Below, in pieces: positions 46,028 through 54,396 of a DNA stretch of 64,000 nt. The DNA lies in contig CCMO02000001.1 in the NCBI GenBank assembly GCA_000751295.2, forward strand, positions 4,120,615 to 4,184,614, read 5' to 3'. Below the pieces are notes generated by a model. It did no database searches. It had not been told where the DNA came from and saw only the letters and a list, made by a program, of their open reading frames with translations. A program made the translations under genes and the position numbers. The DNA is from a bacterium YEK0313. GTDB taxonomy: Bacteria; Pseudomonadota; Alphaproteobacteria; Rhizobiales; Phreatobacteraceae. Within the stretch, counting starts at the first letter, position 1. Every line of letters starts with the position of its first letter.

Positions 46028-47512
46028 TTATGATTTCAGTGGATCGGGGATCTTCTTCAATTCGTCGAACATGATGGGAATGGAAACAGCGCCATAACGT
46101 CTGGATACGCTCGCCTGGGCGTGACCGACGATGGCATCCGTGATTTTTTCGGGAATGCCGACCTCGAAGGCCTTCTCCTTGAACCAATGCCGCCAGGCGT
46201 GGCTTGGGTCCTTGCCCGCAGAGCGGCCGATATCGAGCCCGAGCGAATGAATCCATTCGGTCAGCCGGTTTCGCGTGGTGCGACCGGGATTGTAGGGGCC
46301 CGCCACCGTCGGCGAGGTGACCTTGCCGTCGAGAATGAAATCGTCGCGCGTGCGATTGATGAACAGCCGGTCGCGCCCTGCCGAAAGCGCAAAATCGATG
46401 AAACCGCGCTCAATGATGAGCGGATGCAGCGGCACGATCCGTTCCGAGGCCGCGGTTTTCACCGGGCCGGCCTGGCGAGAAATGCGGATGCACCAGATAT
46501 CGTCGCGCTTGACGACATCCTCGCGCCGGAGATTGACGATCGTCGAAATGCGGCTGCCGGTCAGTGCGGTCAGCCAGGGGATCCATCGGCGCGCCGGCTT
46601 GTCCTCGAGATCCGCAGCCTGCAGCAGCACCCGTGCCTCATCGTCGGAAAAGGCCATCATCCGGCGGCTGGTTCCGAGCCGGTTGTTGCGAAAACGCACC
46701 CCCGATGTCGGATCCGCCATATCGAGCAGCCCCTGCTCGATGCCGAACCGGAAAACCGAACGCAACGCGGCAAGATCGGAATGCCGCGCCGTCCTGATGA
46801 GGCGCCCGCTGCGGATCAGATGATCGCGGTAGTTCCGCACATCCTGCGTGGACACCCGGGCCGGGTCCCGGTGTCCGAGGAAATCGGCGAAACGCTGGAT
46901 CAACGTTTCCCAATGCGGCGGCGTAGTCGGTGCGCCACCCGACAGCAGGTGATGCTCGCGCCAGTGCTCGAAAAGCTCGGCGAAAGAAAACCCCGCATCG
47001 GGATCCGGCAGCATGGAGCCCGCGACCGACTTGAAGGCAGACACGGAGGGGCTTTCGATCGTGCCATGATCGGCAGCCATGCTGCCCGCCGCCTCTTCGG
47101 CCGCCCGCTCGTCACGCTCAAGCGGCGCTTCGCCGGCCTGCAGTGGGACGGCGCCTGCAAGAGCGGTCAGCGTCTCGTTTGCATGAACAAGAATCTGAAA
47201 CGAGATCGCCATTGCGAAATATTTCGCATCTTGAATGGAGCGGCAGACTGGCGGAATCTGGATTTGGCGATCGATCGTCACGTCAAAGACAAGACCATCG
47301 ACATTGACGCGAACCGATTCACCTAAAAGATCATCGGAAATATTGGCTGCAGCCGGCAACGCGAAGCTGAACGTCCCGTTTGGGGCGCAAGACAACTCCG
47401 GCTGTGACGCAACTGCACTCAAGGTCCGCTGTCCCCAACTCCAAAGCGCTCTCGATCGGGATGCTCCCGAAAGCACCTGGCTCGGCGATTCACATACTTT
47501 CGAAGCTGTCAA
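46028..47512 (-). CDS. Tyrosine recombinase/integrase
   Basis: Up to 494 residues are encoded. The C-terminal catalytic domain has the tyrosine recombinase set: Arg in TALTGSRIST, H438-x-x-R441 in SHAWRHWF, H464 in IVGHAQ and nucleophile Y473 in SRRYG. A SAM-like core-binding domain precedes it (about residues 205-290: FADFLGHRDPARVSTQDVRNYRDHLI). The long N-terminal part is unrecognised. The start is unsure: 47512 is a TTG, and ATG 47212 would give about 394 residues. It sits 50 bp beyond the porin terminator, facing the porin. The gene's 5' part is less GC-rich than its surroundings, which suggests acquisition by transfer. Confidence 0.88.
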   Translation of the reverse strand: MTASKVCESPSQVLSGASRSRALWSWGQRTLSAVASQPELSCAPNGTFSFALPAAANISDDLLGESVRVNVDGLVFDVTIDRQIQIPPVCRSIQDAKYFAMAISFQILVHANETLTALAGAVPLQAGEAPLERDERAAEEAAGSMAADHGTIESPSVSAFKSVAGSMLPDPDAGFSFAELFEHWREHHLLSGGAPTTPPHWETLIQRFADFLGHRDPARVSTQDVRNYRDHLIRSGRLIRTARHSDLAALRSVFRFGIEQGLLDMADPTSGVRFRNNRLGTSRRMMAFSDDEARVLLQAADLEDKPARRWIPWLTALTGSRISTIVNLRREDVVKRDDIWCIRISRQAGPVKTAASERIVPLHPLIIERGFIDFALSAGRDRLFINRTRDDFILDGKVTSPTVAGPYNPGRTTRNRLTEWIHSLGLDIGRSAGKDPSHAWRHWFKEKAFEVGIPEKITDAIVGHAQASVSRRYGAVSIPIMFDELKKIPDPLKS

Positions 47513-48424
47513 AGCGTAAAGAGCAAGCGCCAGGAGCGAGCTTCAGCGCAAACCCAACGGAGACTTTTCGAAATCAAGAAGAATTATAACCACATAATGC
47601 CAACTCATCAAGCATTGGCGTCGATCAAATATATGCTGCGGACACCGTCAATCCTTTGATCCAAAGAGAATGTTGTGCTACGATTTGCCAATTACATTTC
47701 ATATAGAAACGAATAGAAACAGATAGATACATATTTAAACCTTAATTCACAGAACAACGTTGTCCAAAGAGACGCCGGCATGCCGAATGCCTGCCGTGCA
47801 GGCCGGCAAGCGCGCGACCGCGGTGTCAAGGCGGTGCCGACAATGCGCCTTTTCTCCAACTGTTGCAGTTCCGCAACATACATTCCACGGAACCGCTTGC
47901 CGGGATCGGACGCTGCAACCGGCCGTTCAATCGCGACCGCTGCCCGGCAAAGGCGCGGCGGCACCCATCTCAAGGGATAGACAACCCGCTGATAATACGC
48001 ATGTTTTCAAAATACGCGGGCCCAGCTCGGCGGAGATGGCGGATCGGCAAGGCCCGGCAAGACCCGTTCCGCCCACGCCTGTGAACGGCGCAAAGCGACA
48101 CGCCACAAGAAGCCACAGAACACGCAGAAAGTGTTATTTTCCTGAACCTAAGATTGCGAATGTCCCGCACGCAATCAATGAGAGCGGATCTGTCTCGACG
48201 CCGTTCGACGCGCCGCGGTCCGACGAACGGCCAAGACCGGCCGACTGAAAACCGGTGAACGATACGACCATTGGCGCGCCGGGGCCATTCCAGCACAGGC
48301 CGGCGCAAGCTTCCCCGGCCGAGGCTGAGACCCTGTCTGCCAATCGCGATTTTTCGCTGCCGGTTCAGCACTTTGGCTTATTGCGGCCATAGCAGCTTCG
48401 CAATTTTCCGGCTAGAACCGCCGC
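47513..48424. other. Gene-free, partly AT-rich region beside the recombinase
   Basis: No convincing gene is seen in about 910 bp. The part at about 47560-47770 is clearly poorer in GC than the rest of the window and has short iterations such as ATAGAAAC, AACAGATAG and ATACATA. This may be the recombinase promoter, an attachment region or a remnant of a mobile element. No copy of the tRNA-Ser 3' end was found. Small open frames here have no codon bias resembling neighbours. Confidence 0.45.
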
Positions 48425-50797
48425 GTGAACGCAGCAAGCACGCCATCTCCCGAGACGACCGCACGGCCGATCCGCTGGAACCGTGGCAGCACGGCGATCG
48501 TCGCCTTGACCATCCTTGCCTTCTGGGGACTGACGGCCGCCGCCTATCAGATCGAGGCGGTGACGATACCCTGGGACGCGAAATCGCAGTTCTACAACTT
48601 CTACCGTTTCGTCGGCCGCGCCTTGTCACAGGGCGAGCTTCCGCTCTGGAACCCCTATCATTTCTCCGGGTTTCCGAGCGTTGCCGACCCCCAGTCGCTG
48701 CTGTTTTCGCCAACATTCCTGCCGGCGGCCTGGCTCCTGCCACGCGCTTCGATCGGCCTGTTCGATACGATCGTACTTGCGCATTTGGCGGTCGGCAGCG
48801 CCGCCGCCGTCGGCCTTGCAGCCCGCCGCGGCTTTGGGCCCCAGGCCGCGATCCTCGCCGCCGCCGTCGTCTTTTTCGGCGGCCCGGCCATGGGACGCCT
48901 GCAGCATGTCGGACTCGTCGTCTCCTATGCCTATCTGCCAGTCTGTCTCCTGCTGCTCGAACTCGCGCTCGACCGGCGCTCCTATGGATGGAGCCTCGCC
49001 TTCGGCGCGAAGGCCGCCTTCATGGCGCTCGGCCGCGATCAGATCGCCTTTCTGAACTGCCTGGTTCTCGCCGCTTCTGCGCTGACCCGCGGCCTTGGCG
49101 CGGAGGAGCGTGGACGCTGGTTCCTTGCCCGCCTGCCGCACCTTCTCGTCATGGGTCTTGTCGGCATGGCGGTCCTGGCGGTGCCGCTGCTCCTGACCTT
49201 GCAGTTCGCGGCCTTTTCCAACCGCCCGATGGTCGCATTCCAGACCGCCGCCTATGGCTCGCTGGATCCGTTCAACCTTATCGGACTGTTTGCAGCCGAT
49301 TTTTTCGGCGGCCTGCAGAAGACCGATCTCTATTTCGGTCCCGGCTCACCGAGCTGGCCAAGCTTCGACTGGACCGATCGTTCGGTCAATTTCCTGCACG
49401 TCGGCGTCACGGCCTGTCTTCTCGTCGCCTGGATCGGCTTCACCCGGAGCATCTGCCTCGGACGCGAACTGCGCTTGTTCACCGCCCTCGCCGCCGCGAG
49501 CCTCGTCTATGCCCTCGGCTCGCATACGCCGGCCTTCCGCATCGTGTTCGACCATGTACCCGGCATCTCTCTGTATCGTCGGCCGGCGGACGCCTGTTTC
49601 ATCCTGGTCTTCGCCATCGCCATGCTGGCCGCCGGCAGCCTCGATGCCCTGCTGCGCGGCAGCCCGGTCCGGACGAACCGGATTCTGCTCGCAGTGGTTG
49701 TGGTCGCTGCGACGGGCCTCGTCGCCATCGCGCTCACGCGCGCGCCCGCCCGGCCCCAGCTCGTCGTTGCCCTCATGGCCCTCGCAGCAGCGAGCGCCAC
49801 CGGCGCGGTCGCCATGGCGCTCGTGCGCGGCATGCGATCCGACAGCGCTCGCCCCGCCCTCGGCTTTGCCCTGGCTGGTCTCGCCAGCGCCGAGCTCGCC
49901 TTCCACAACGTGACGACACCGATCAATGCCGAGGCCAAAAGCGTCTATGCCGTCTTCAGCGATGCCCCCTCGCCCGACCGCGACGCCTTGCACCAATTGC
50001 TCGGTGCGCTCGAGGCCGAGCATGCGCGCGGCCGGCGGCCGCGGGTCGAGATCCTCGGGCCCGAGAACGGCTGGCAGAATGCCGGCATGACCTACGGCAT
50101 CGAGAGCACGCTGGGCTACAATCCCCTGCGCTTCGCGCTCTACGAGCGAGCGACGGGGGCCGCCGAGACGGCACACGAGCCGCGCCTGCGGCCTTTCCCG
50201 AAGACCTTCCGGGGCTATCGCTCGCGCCTCGCGCGCCTGCTCGGCATTGAATTCCTGCTGTTCGACCAGCCCTTCGAACGGATGCCGGCCGCCCTGCCCC
50301 GGCCTCGCATCCTGCCGCTGCGCGACGGCCCGCCGCTCTGGCTCTACCGCCTGCCGCCGGCAGCTCCGCGTGCCATGCTTGCCGCCCGCGTCAAGCGGGT
50401 GAATGTCGAGGCGGCGTTGGCCGCTGGTGAAATTCCCGATGTCGACATCGCCTCCGAGGTGCTGATCAGCGAGGACGATCCGGTCGACAGCGTGCCGTCC
50501 GCCACCGACGCACCGGGCCGGGCCACGGCCGGCCGGGTGGCGATCGCCGAATATGGGATCAACACGGTACGCCTGGTGGCGGAAACCGAGGTCGCCGGCA
50601 TTCTGGTGCTGCACGACCTCGATTATCCCGGCTGGACGGTCCGGGTGAACGACGAGCGGCGGCCGCTCCTGCGCGCCAATGTGCTGTTCCGCGGCGTCGA
50701 ACTGCCGCCGGGCCGCCACGATGTGGTGTTCCGGTTCGAGCCGTTCAGCCGGGAAAATCTCGCGGCGGCGCTTGCAACGGTCACCCGCCGCCCGTGA
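48425..50797 (+). CDS. YfhO-like polytopic membrane protein
   Basis: This 790-residue protein has ten or more membrane helices in the first 480 residues and a soluble C-terminal beta-rich domain. The first external loop QGELPLWNPYHFSGFPSVADPQSLLFSPTFLP is the YfhO-family signature, and the C-terminal LVLHDLDYPGWTVRVNDERRPLLRANVLFRGVELPPGRHDVVFRF is its conserved end. The family belongs to the GT-C-like membrane proteins linked to sugar addition to lipoteichoic acid in Firmicutes; roles in Proteobacteria are unknown. GTG 48425 is the likely start. No glycosyltransferase partner is adjacent. Confidence 0.88.
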   Translation: MNAASTPSPETTARPIRWNRGSTAIVALTILAFWGLTAAAYQIEAVTIPWDAKSQFYNFYRFVGRALSQGELPLWNPYHFSGFPSVADPQSLLFSPTFLPAAWLLPRASIGLFDTIVLAHLAVGSAAAVGLAARRGFGPQAAILAAAVVFFGGPAMGRLQHVGLVVSYAYLPVCLLLLELALDRRSYGWSLAFGAKAAFMALGRDQIAFLNCLVLAASALTRGLGAEERGRWFLARLPHLLVMGLVGMAVLAVPLLLTLQFAAFSNRPMVAFQTAAYGSLDPFNLIGLFAADFFGGLQKTDLYFGPGSPSWPSFDWTDRSVNFLHVGVTACLLVAWIGFTRSICLGRELRLFTALAAASLVYALGSHTPAFRIVFDHVPGISLYRRPADACFILVFAIAMLAAGSLDALLRGSPVRTNRILLAVVVVAATGLVAIALTRAPARPQLVVALMALAAASATGAVAMALVRGMRSDSARPALGFALAGLASAELAFHNVTTPINAEAKSVYAVFSDAPSPDRDALHQLLGALEAEHARGRRPRVEILGPENGWQNAGMTYGIESTLGYNPLRFALYERATGAAETAHEPRLRPFPKTFRGYRSRLARLLGIEFLLFDQPFERMPAALPRPRILPLRDGPPLWLYRLPPAAPRAMLAARVKRVNVEAALAAGEIPDVDIASEVLISEDDPVDSVPSATDAPGRATAGRVAIAEYGINTVRLVAETEVAGILVLHDLDYPGWTVRVNDERRPLLRANVLFRGVELPPGRHDVVFRFEPFSRENLAAALATVTRRP

Positions 50798-50803
50798 TCG
50801 CGG

Positions 50804-51133
50804 CTAGCCGGCGCGCGCGGTCTTGAGCGCGAGCCAGGCGCGCGCCTCGGCAAGGGCCCGGGCGATTTCGTCACGGGTCATTTCACCGGCAATGTCCTGG
50901 CGCTGCCGCGCGGCATCGCGGTCGCCCTGCAAAGCCGCAATGTTCAGCCATTTATGGGCCTCCACCAGGTCGCGCGGCACGGCGCGTCCGGCAGCATAGA
51001 GGCGACCAAGCTCGCCGGGGGAACGTTGGGCAAGGTCGGGCGGCAGATGGCCGGCCCTGGCCAGGCCATGCGCCGCAGAGCCGTCGGGCATGATCGACGG
51101 CGCGTCGTTCTCGGCAAGGATCGTTACGGACAT
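50804..51133 (-). CDS. Small Sel1-repeat-like protein
   Basis: The product has 109 residues from ATG 51133, with no signal peptide. The middle segment SPGELGRLYAAGRAVPRDLVEAHKWLNIAALQGDRDA matches one Sel1-like TPR unit (L-Y-x-x-G-x-G-V-x-x-D-x-x-x-A-x-x-W). The end is a charged helix (IARALAEARAWL). Single-unit Sel1 proteins usually mediate protein contacts. It converges with the YfhO gene with a six-base gap. Confidence 0.7.
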   Translation of the reverse strand: MSVTILAENDAPSIMPDGSAAHGLARAGHLPPDLAQRSPGELGRLYAAGRAVPRDLVEAHKWLNIAALQGDRDAARQRQDIAGEMTRDEIARALAEARAWLALKTARAG

Positions 51134-51372
51134 TAGCGTCTCCGCGCTCGTCACGGCAGTCGCCGCCCACCCCTCGTCCCTTTCGCGCCGGTAGTTTGCT
51201 GGCGAGAGGTCAACGATTCATTAACCGCGGAATCGCCCCGGCAGCGCCACGGAATGCCGATCGGCATGCTGGACGCCGGCGGGGCGGACGGGTGAGACTG
51301 CCGGGATCGGCGCGCCGTCGAGAAGGGCCAGGGCAGACCGGCCGGGGGCGGCACGCCGCGGAGGGACCCTCG

Positions 51373-51780
51373 ATGAAGACCTTGACCTTGTTCGGCCTGG
51401 CGGTTGCGACCAGCCTGGCGCTCGCCTCCCCGGCGGCGGCCAACGACCCGCGCGGCACCTGGCGCAGCCAGTCGGGCGAAACGCGCGTCCGTTTCGCCGA
51501 TTGTGGCAACCAGATCTGCGGCACCATCGTCGCGTCGGCACAGGCGCGCGACGACAAGAACCAGGATGCGGCGCTGCGCGGCCGCAGCCTTGTCGGTGTC
51601 CGCATGATCACGATGCGGCCGAACGGCGCGAATGCCTGGCAGGGCACGCTCTACAATTTCCAGGACGGCAAGACCTATAACGGCCGCATGACCATGCCGT
51701 CGGCCAATTCCATGAGCCTGTCCGGCTGCGTGCTCGGCGGCCTGATCTGCCGCAGCCAGACCTGGACGAGGGCCAACTGA
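51373..51780 (+). CDS. DUF2147 secreted protein
   Basis: This 135-residue protein has a signal peptide (MKTLTLFGLAVATSLALASPAAA) and a DUF2147 domain: DPRGTWRSQSGETRVRFADCGNQICGTIV at the start, then YNFQDGKTYNGRMTM and SLSGCVLGGLICRSQTW. Four cysteines suggest two disulfides. The family is a small periplasmic lipocalin-like beta barrel of unknown role. ATG 51373 is used because the upstream open frame lacks family features and would hide the signal peptide. Confidence 0.87.
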   Translation: MKTLTLFGLAVATSLALASPAAANDPRGTWRSQSGETRVRFADCGNQICGTIVASAQARDDKNQDAALRGRSLVGVRMITMRPNGANAWQGTLYNFQDGKTYNGRMTMPSANSMSLSGCVLGGLICRSQTWTRAN

Positions 51781-51820
51781 ACGGACCGCCGGAACGGGGG
51801 CCGCGAGGCCCCCTCTCCGA

Positions 51821-52525
51821 TCAGCCCTGCCGGGCCGTCTGGCCGAACAGGACGGCGCGCGCCGCCGGATCCTGCATCGCCTGGGGATTGCGGTCTTCCT
51901 TGTTGACCATGAGGCCGGCCTTGACACCGGGCCGGGCCAGCATCCGCTCGATCCACGCCTTCACATGCGGAAACTGGTTGATGTCCTGGCCCTGGCGCTC
52001 CCAGGCCTTGGCCCAGCCGATGCAGGCCATGTCGGCAATCGAGTAGTCGCCGGCAATGTAGTCGCGGCCTTCGAGGCGGCGGTTGAGCACGCCGTAGAGG
52101 CGATTGGCCTCGTTGGTATAGCGGTTGATCGCATATTCGATCTTTTCCGGCGCGTAGATCCGGAAATGATGGGTCTGGCCGAGCATGGGGCCGAAGCCGC
52201 CCATCTGCCACATCAGCCATTGATCGACCTCGACGCGCCTGCGTTCGTCGGTCGGATAGAACTTGCCGGTCTTGCGGCCGAGATATTGCAGGATCGCTCC
52301 GGACTCGAAGACCGAGATCGGCGTGCCGCCCGGCCCGTCGGGATCGACAATGGCGGGGATGCGGTTGTTCGGCGAGATCGCCAGGAATTCCGGCTTGAAC
52401 TGATCCCCCTTGCCGATATTCACGGTATGCACCGTATAGGGCAAACCGCACTCCTCGAGCATGATGGTGATCTTCCACCCGTTCGGGGTCGGCCAATAAT
52501 AGAGGTCGATAGGTTTCTGGGACAT
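51821..52525 (-). CDS. Glutathione S-transferase, Nu/YfcG-like
   Basis: This 234-residue GST has an N-terminal thioredoxin-like domain (DLYYWPTPNGWKITIMLEE, with TPNGWK at the active site in place of a Cys or Tyr motif, as in YfcG) and FESGAILQYLGRK at the glutathione gamma-glutamyl site. An all-helical C-domain carries DYSIADMACIGWA (N-capping box). Nu-class members reduce disulfides and organic peroxides with glutathione. Start at ATG 52525; the longer frame is not family-like. No operon partner. Confidence 0.9.
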   Translation of the reverse strand: MSQKPIDLYYWPTPNGWKITIMLEECGLPYTVHTVNIGKGDQFKPEFLAISPNNRIPAIVDPDGPGGTPISVFESGAILQYLGRKTGKFYPTDERRRVEVDQWLMWQMGGFGPMLGQTHHFRIYAPEKIEYAINRYTNEANRLYGVLNRRLEGRDYIAGDYSIADMACIGWAKAWERQGQDINQFPHVKAWIERMLARPGVKAGLMVNKEDRNPQAMQDPAARAVLFGQTARQG

Positions 52526-52742
52526 TGTCCGTCTCGTGTCACTGAAGCTCGACGCCAGTTCGGGTGGGCCGCAGGGGCGAGAAACTATCCCGAAATTCCA
52601 GCGCGAGCTAGGCGTTGGGTGCCCGCCATCCGTGCGATGCCTCATTGGCAGGGGAATAAAATCCTGGCAGGATGACAAGGTTAACGGGCAGCCGCGCGGG
52701 CCCCAAGGGCCGGATCGCCAGGCGCCTCAGGGAGGAATGTCC

Positions 52743-53004
52743 ATGCGCCTTCATCTGATTGCGGCTGCGGCCGCCTCTTTGCTGATGTCCGATATCGCAT
52801 TCGCCCAGACGCCCGCGGCGACGCCGGGCGCCGCCCCCGCCACGAGCGACCGGACGGCGCCAGCGCTCGCCCGCCCAGCTGCGCAACGACCAGATCATGC
52901 GCGACTGCGGCGCCGAGTGGCGCGGCCAGCGCGACCAGCTGCGCGCCCAGGGCAAGACCTGGCGCAGCTTCCTGCAGGAATGCCGGCAGCGGCGGCGCGG
53001 CTGA
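52743..53004 (+). pseudogene. Small secreted protein, frameshifted
   Basis: ATG 52743 gives a clean signal peptide (MRLHLIAAAAASLLMSDIAFAQ) followed by an alanine/proline linker. At about 52855-52876 the meaningful reading moves to the next frame, which then encodes QLRNDQIMRDCGAEWRGQRD and GKTWRSFLQECRQRRRG before TGA at 53002-53004. The latter part matches a recurrent alphaproteobacterial small-protein pattern (C-G-x-E-W... TW-x-x-FL-x-x-C). In the first frame the C-terminal half is an arginine-rich string without features. A single inserted base (or two lost) explains this; sequence error is possible. Confidence 0.65.
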
Positions 53005-53013
53005 GCGGCAAGC

Positions 53014-53496
53014 TCAGTCCAGCACCATCTTGAAGCCCTCGTGGCTGCGCGCGAAGCCCAGCCGCTCATAGAAGCGGTGGGCAGCGCCGCGGCGCTTGTC
53101 CGAGGTCAGTTCCAGAAGGCCGACACCCAGCCCGCGGGCCGTGTCCACGGCATGCCGCATCATCTGGGCACCGATACCGGAACTGCGCAAATCCGGGTCG
53201 ACATGCACGCTTTCGATCTTGCCACGGGTCCGGCCGCGCTGGGCGATGCCCGGCAGGATCGTGAGCTGGTAGGTGCCGATCACCCGCCCCGCCTTTTCCG
53301 CGACGAACAGATGATTGGCCTCCGACCGGGCAAGCCGCTCATAGGCTTCGGCATAGGCCGGGTGGCGGGCCTCCGCTTCCGCCCCAGCACGATCGGGGGC
53401 GCCGGCCGCCGCCCCCATGACGATCAGCGCCGCAACGGCCGCGACATCATCCCTGCCTGCCGCACGCACCACGATCGAACCGTCCTGTATGCTCAT
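53014..53496 (-). CDS. GNAT-family N-acetyltransferase
   Basis: This 160-residue acetyltransferase of the GNAT superfamily has an opening SIVVRAAGRDDVAAVAAL, the central strands FVAEKAGRVIGTYQL and KIESVHVDPDLRSSGIGAQMM with the acetyl-CoA loop (R-x-x-G-I-G), and a final strand with LTSDKRRGAAHRFYERLGFARS. Substrate unknown. Start ATG 53496; the longer open frame has no homology. Its stop lies nine bases from that of the convergent small secreted gene. Confidence 0.9.
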   Translation of the reverse strand: MSIQDGSIVVRAAGRDDVAAVAALIVMGAAAGAPDRAGAEAEARHPAYAEAYERLARSEANHLFVAEKAGRVIGTYQLTILPGIAQRGRTRGKIESVHVDPDLRSSGIGAQMMRHAVDTARGLGVGLLELTSDKRRGAAHRFYERLGFARSHEGFKMVLD

Positions 53497-53775
53497 CCCG
53501 GCATGCCTCTCCTTGCGTGCTGAACGCGAGGCGGGGCTCGCCTTGCCTCGCCAACCGGGCGGCATCGGAGACCAATCGGCGGCGCTGGACAAGAGAGCCT
53601 GTCGCAGCGGAGACCAGCCGCGAATGCCGGACGGCATCGGCCCGCTCGCAGCCCGGATGAGGACCAGCGATGCCGGTCTCTCTGCGCTGCAGATTCCATC
53701 CCGGTGCCGGCGCCCTCAGCTCGGAAACGGTCGCGCCCTACCGCGCGGTCACCCGCACCAGATGATCTGTACACT

Positions 53776-53816
53776 TGCAAATGCCTCGCATATGCGCGCT
53801 AATGATTGTCATAAGC
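53776..53816 (+). promoter_or_regulatory. Promoter with Fur-box-like palindrome
   Basis: TTGCAA (53776-53781) and TAATGA (53800-53805) make a plausible promoter with an 18-bp spacer. The -10 lies inside GCTAATGATTGTCATAAGC (53798-53816), which matches the classic 19-bp Fur box at 14 positions. It stands 28 bp before the cupredoxin start. Repression by an iron-bound Fur/Mur-type protein is inferred. Confidence 0.5.
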
Positions 53817-53843
53817 AAGAAGGCGCGAGGGGAGGACGGACCG

Positions 53844-54329
53844 ATGGCCCTCTGGAAATATTTCGCCGCAGGCTTTGCTCTGCTCGGCCTTTTCGGCGGC
53901 GGAAGCCCGCCCGTGACTGCGGCGGGCAACCTGGCGGGTCAGACGCCGACCGAAGTGGTGGTCGAGCTCGGGGCGCCCGGCCGCCATGCCTTCTTTCCCG
54001 ACAAGCTGAGATTCGAAACCGGCCGGCTCTACAAGCTGGTCCTGCGCAATGCCAGCGAGGCGCCGCACTATTTCACCTCGCACAGCTTCACCCAGATGAT
54101 CTTCACGCGGAAGGTTCAGGTCGTGCAGCGTCAAGGCGATCGACAGGTGACGCTCGCCGAATTCAAGGGTGCCATCCGCGAGATCGAGGTCTATCCCGGA
54201 CAGACCGCCGAATGGTGGTTCGTACCGGTCCAGACCGGCCGCGTCACGGACCTGCGCTGCGGCATCGTCGGCAGCGATGGCAAAAGCCACGCCGACCACG
54301 GCATGGTCGGCGAGATCGTCATCGAATAG
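53844..54329 (+). CDS. Cupredoxin-like periplasmic protein
   Basis: This 161-residue protein has a signal peptide (MALWKYFAAGFALLGLFGG...TAAG) and a cupredoxin-like domain: VVVELGAPGRHAFFPDKLRFETGRLYKLVLRNASEAPHYFTSHSF, then VYPGQTAEWWFVPVQTGRVTDLRCGIVGSDGKSHADHGMVG. H in PHYF, C in LRCG, H in HADH and M in GM give a plausible type-1 or other copper ligand set. The likely role is copper binding or electron transfer. A Fur-box-like site overlaps the promoter, so iron control is possible. ATG 53844 gives the shortest product with an intact signal peptide. Confidence 0.8.
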   Translation: MALWKYFAAGFALLGLFGGGSPPVTAAGNLAGQTPTEVVVELGAPGRHAFFPDKLRFETGRLYKLVLRNASEAPHYFTSHSFTQMIFTRKVQVVQRQGDRQVTLAEFKGAIREIEVYPGQTAEWWFVPVQTGRVTDLRCGIVGSDGKSHADHGMVGEIVIE

Positions 54330-54396
54330 GTTGCGGCGCGCGCGCCGCGGTCACCGGAGCCCGGTCGCGGCGACCGGGTCCCGGAGCGCCGCGCCT

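Noticed and set aside
39778..47770. A genomic island inserted at tRNA-Ser by the recombinase
   Set aside because: I could find no second copy of the tRNA 3' end near the recombinase, and the genes between look like ordinary chromosome.
47692..47973. A 93-codon minus-strand gene in the recombinase flank
   Set aside because: No ribosome site, no family resemblance and mixed composition; likely chance.
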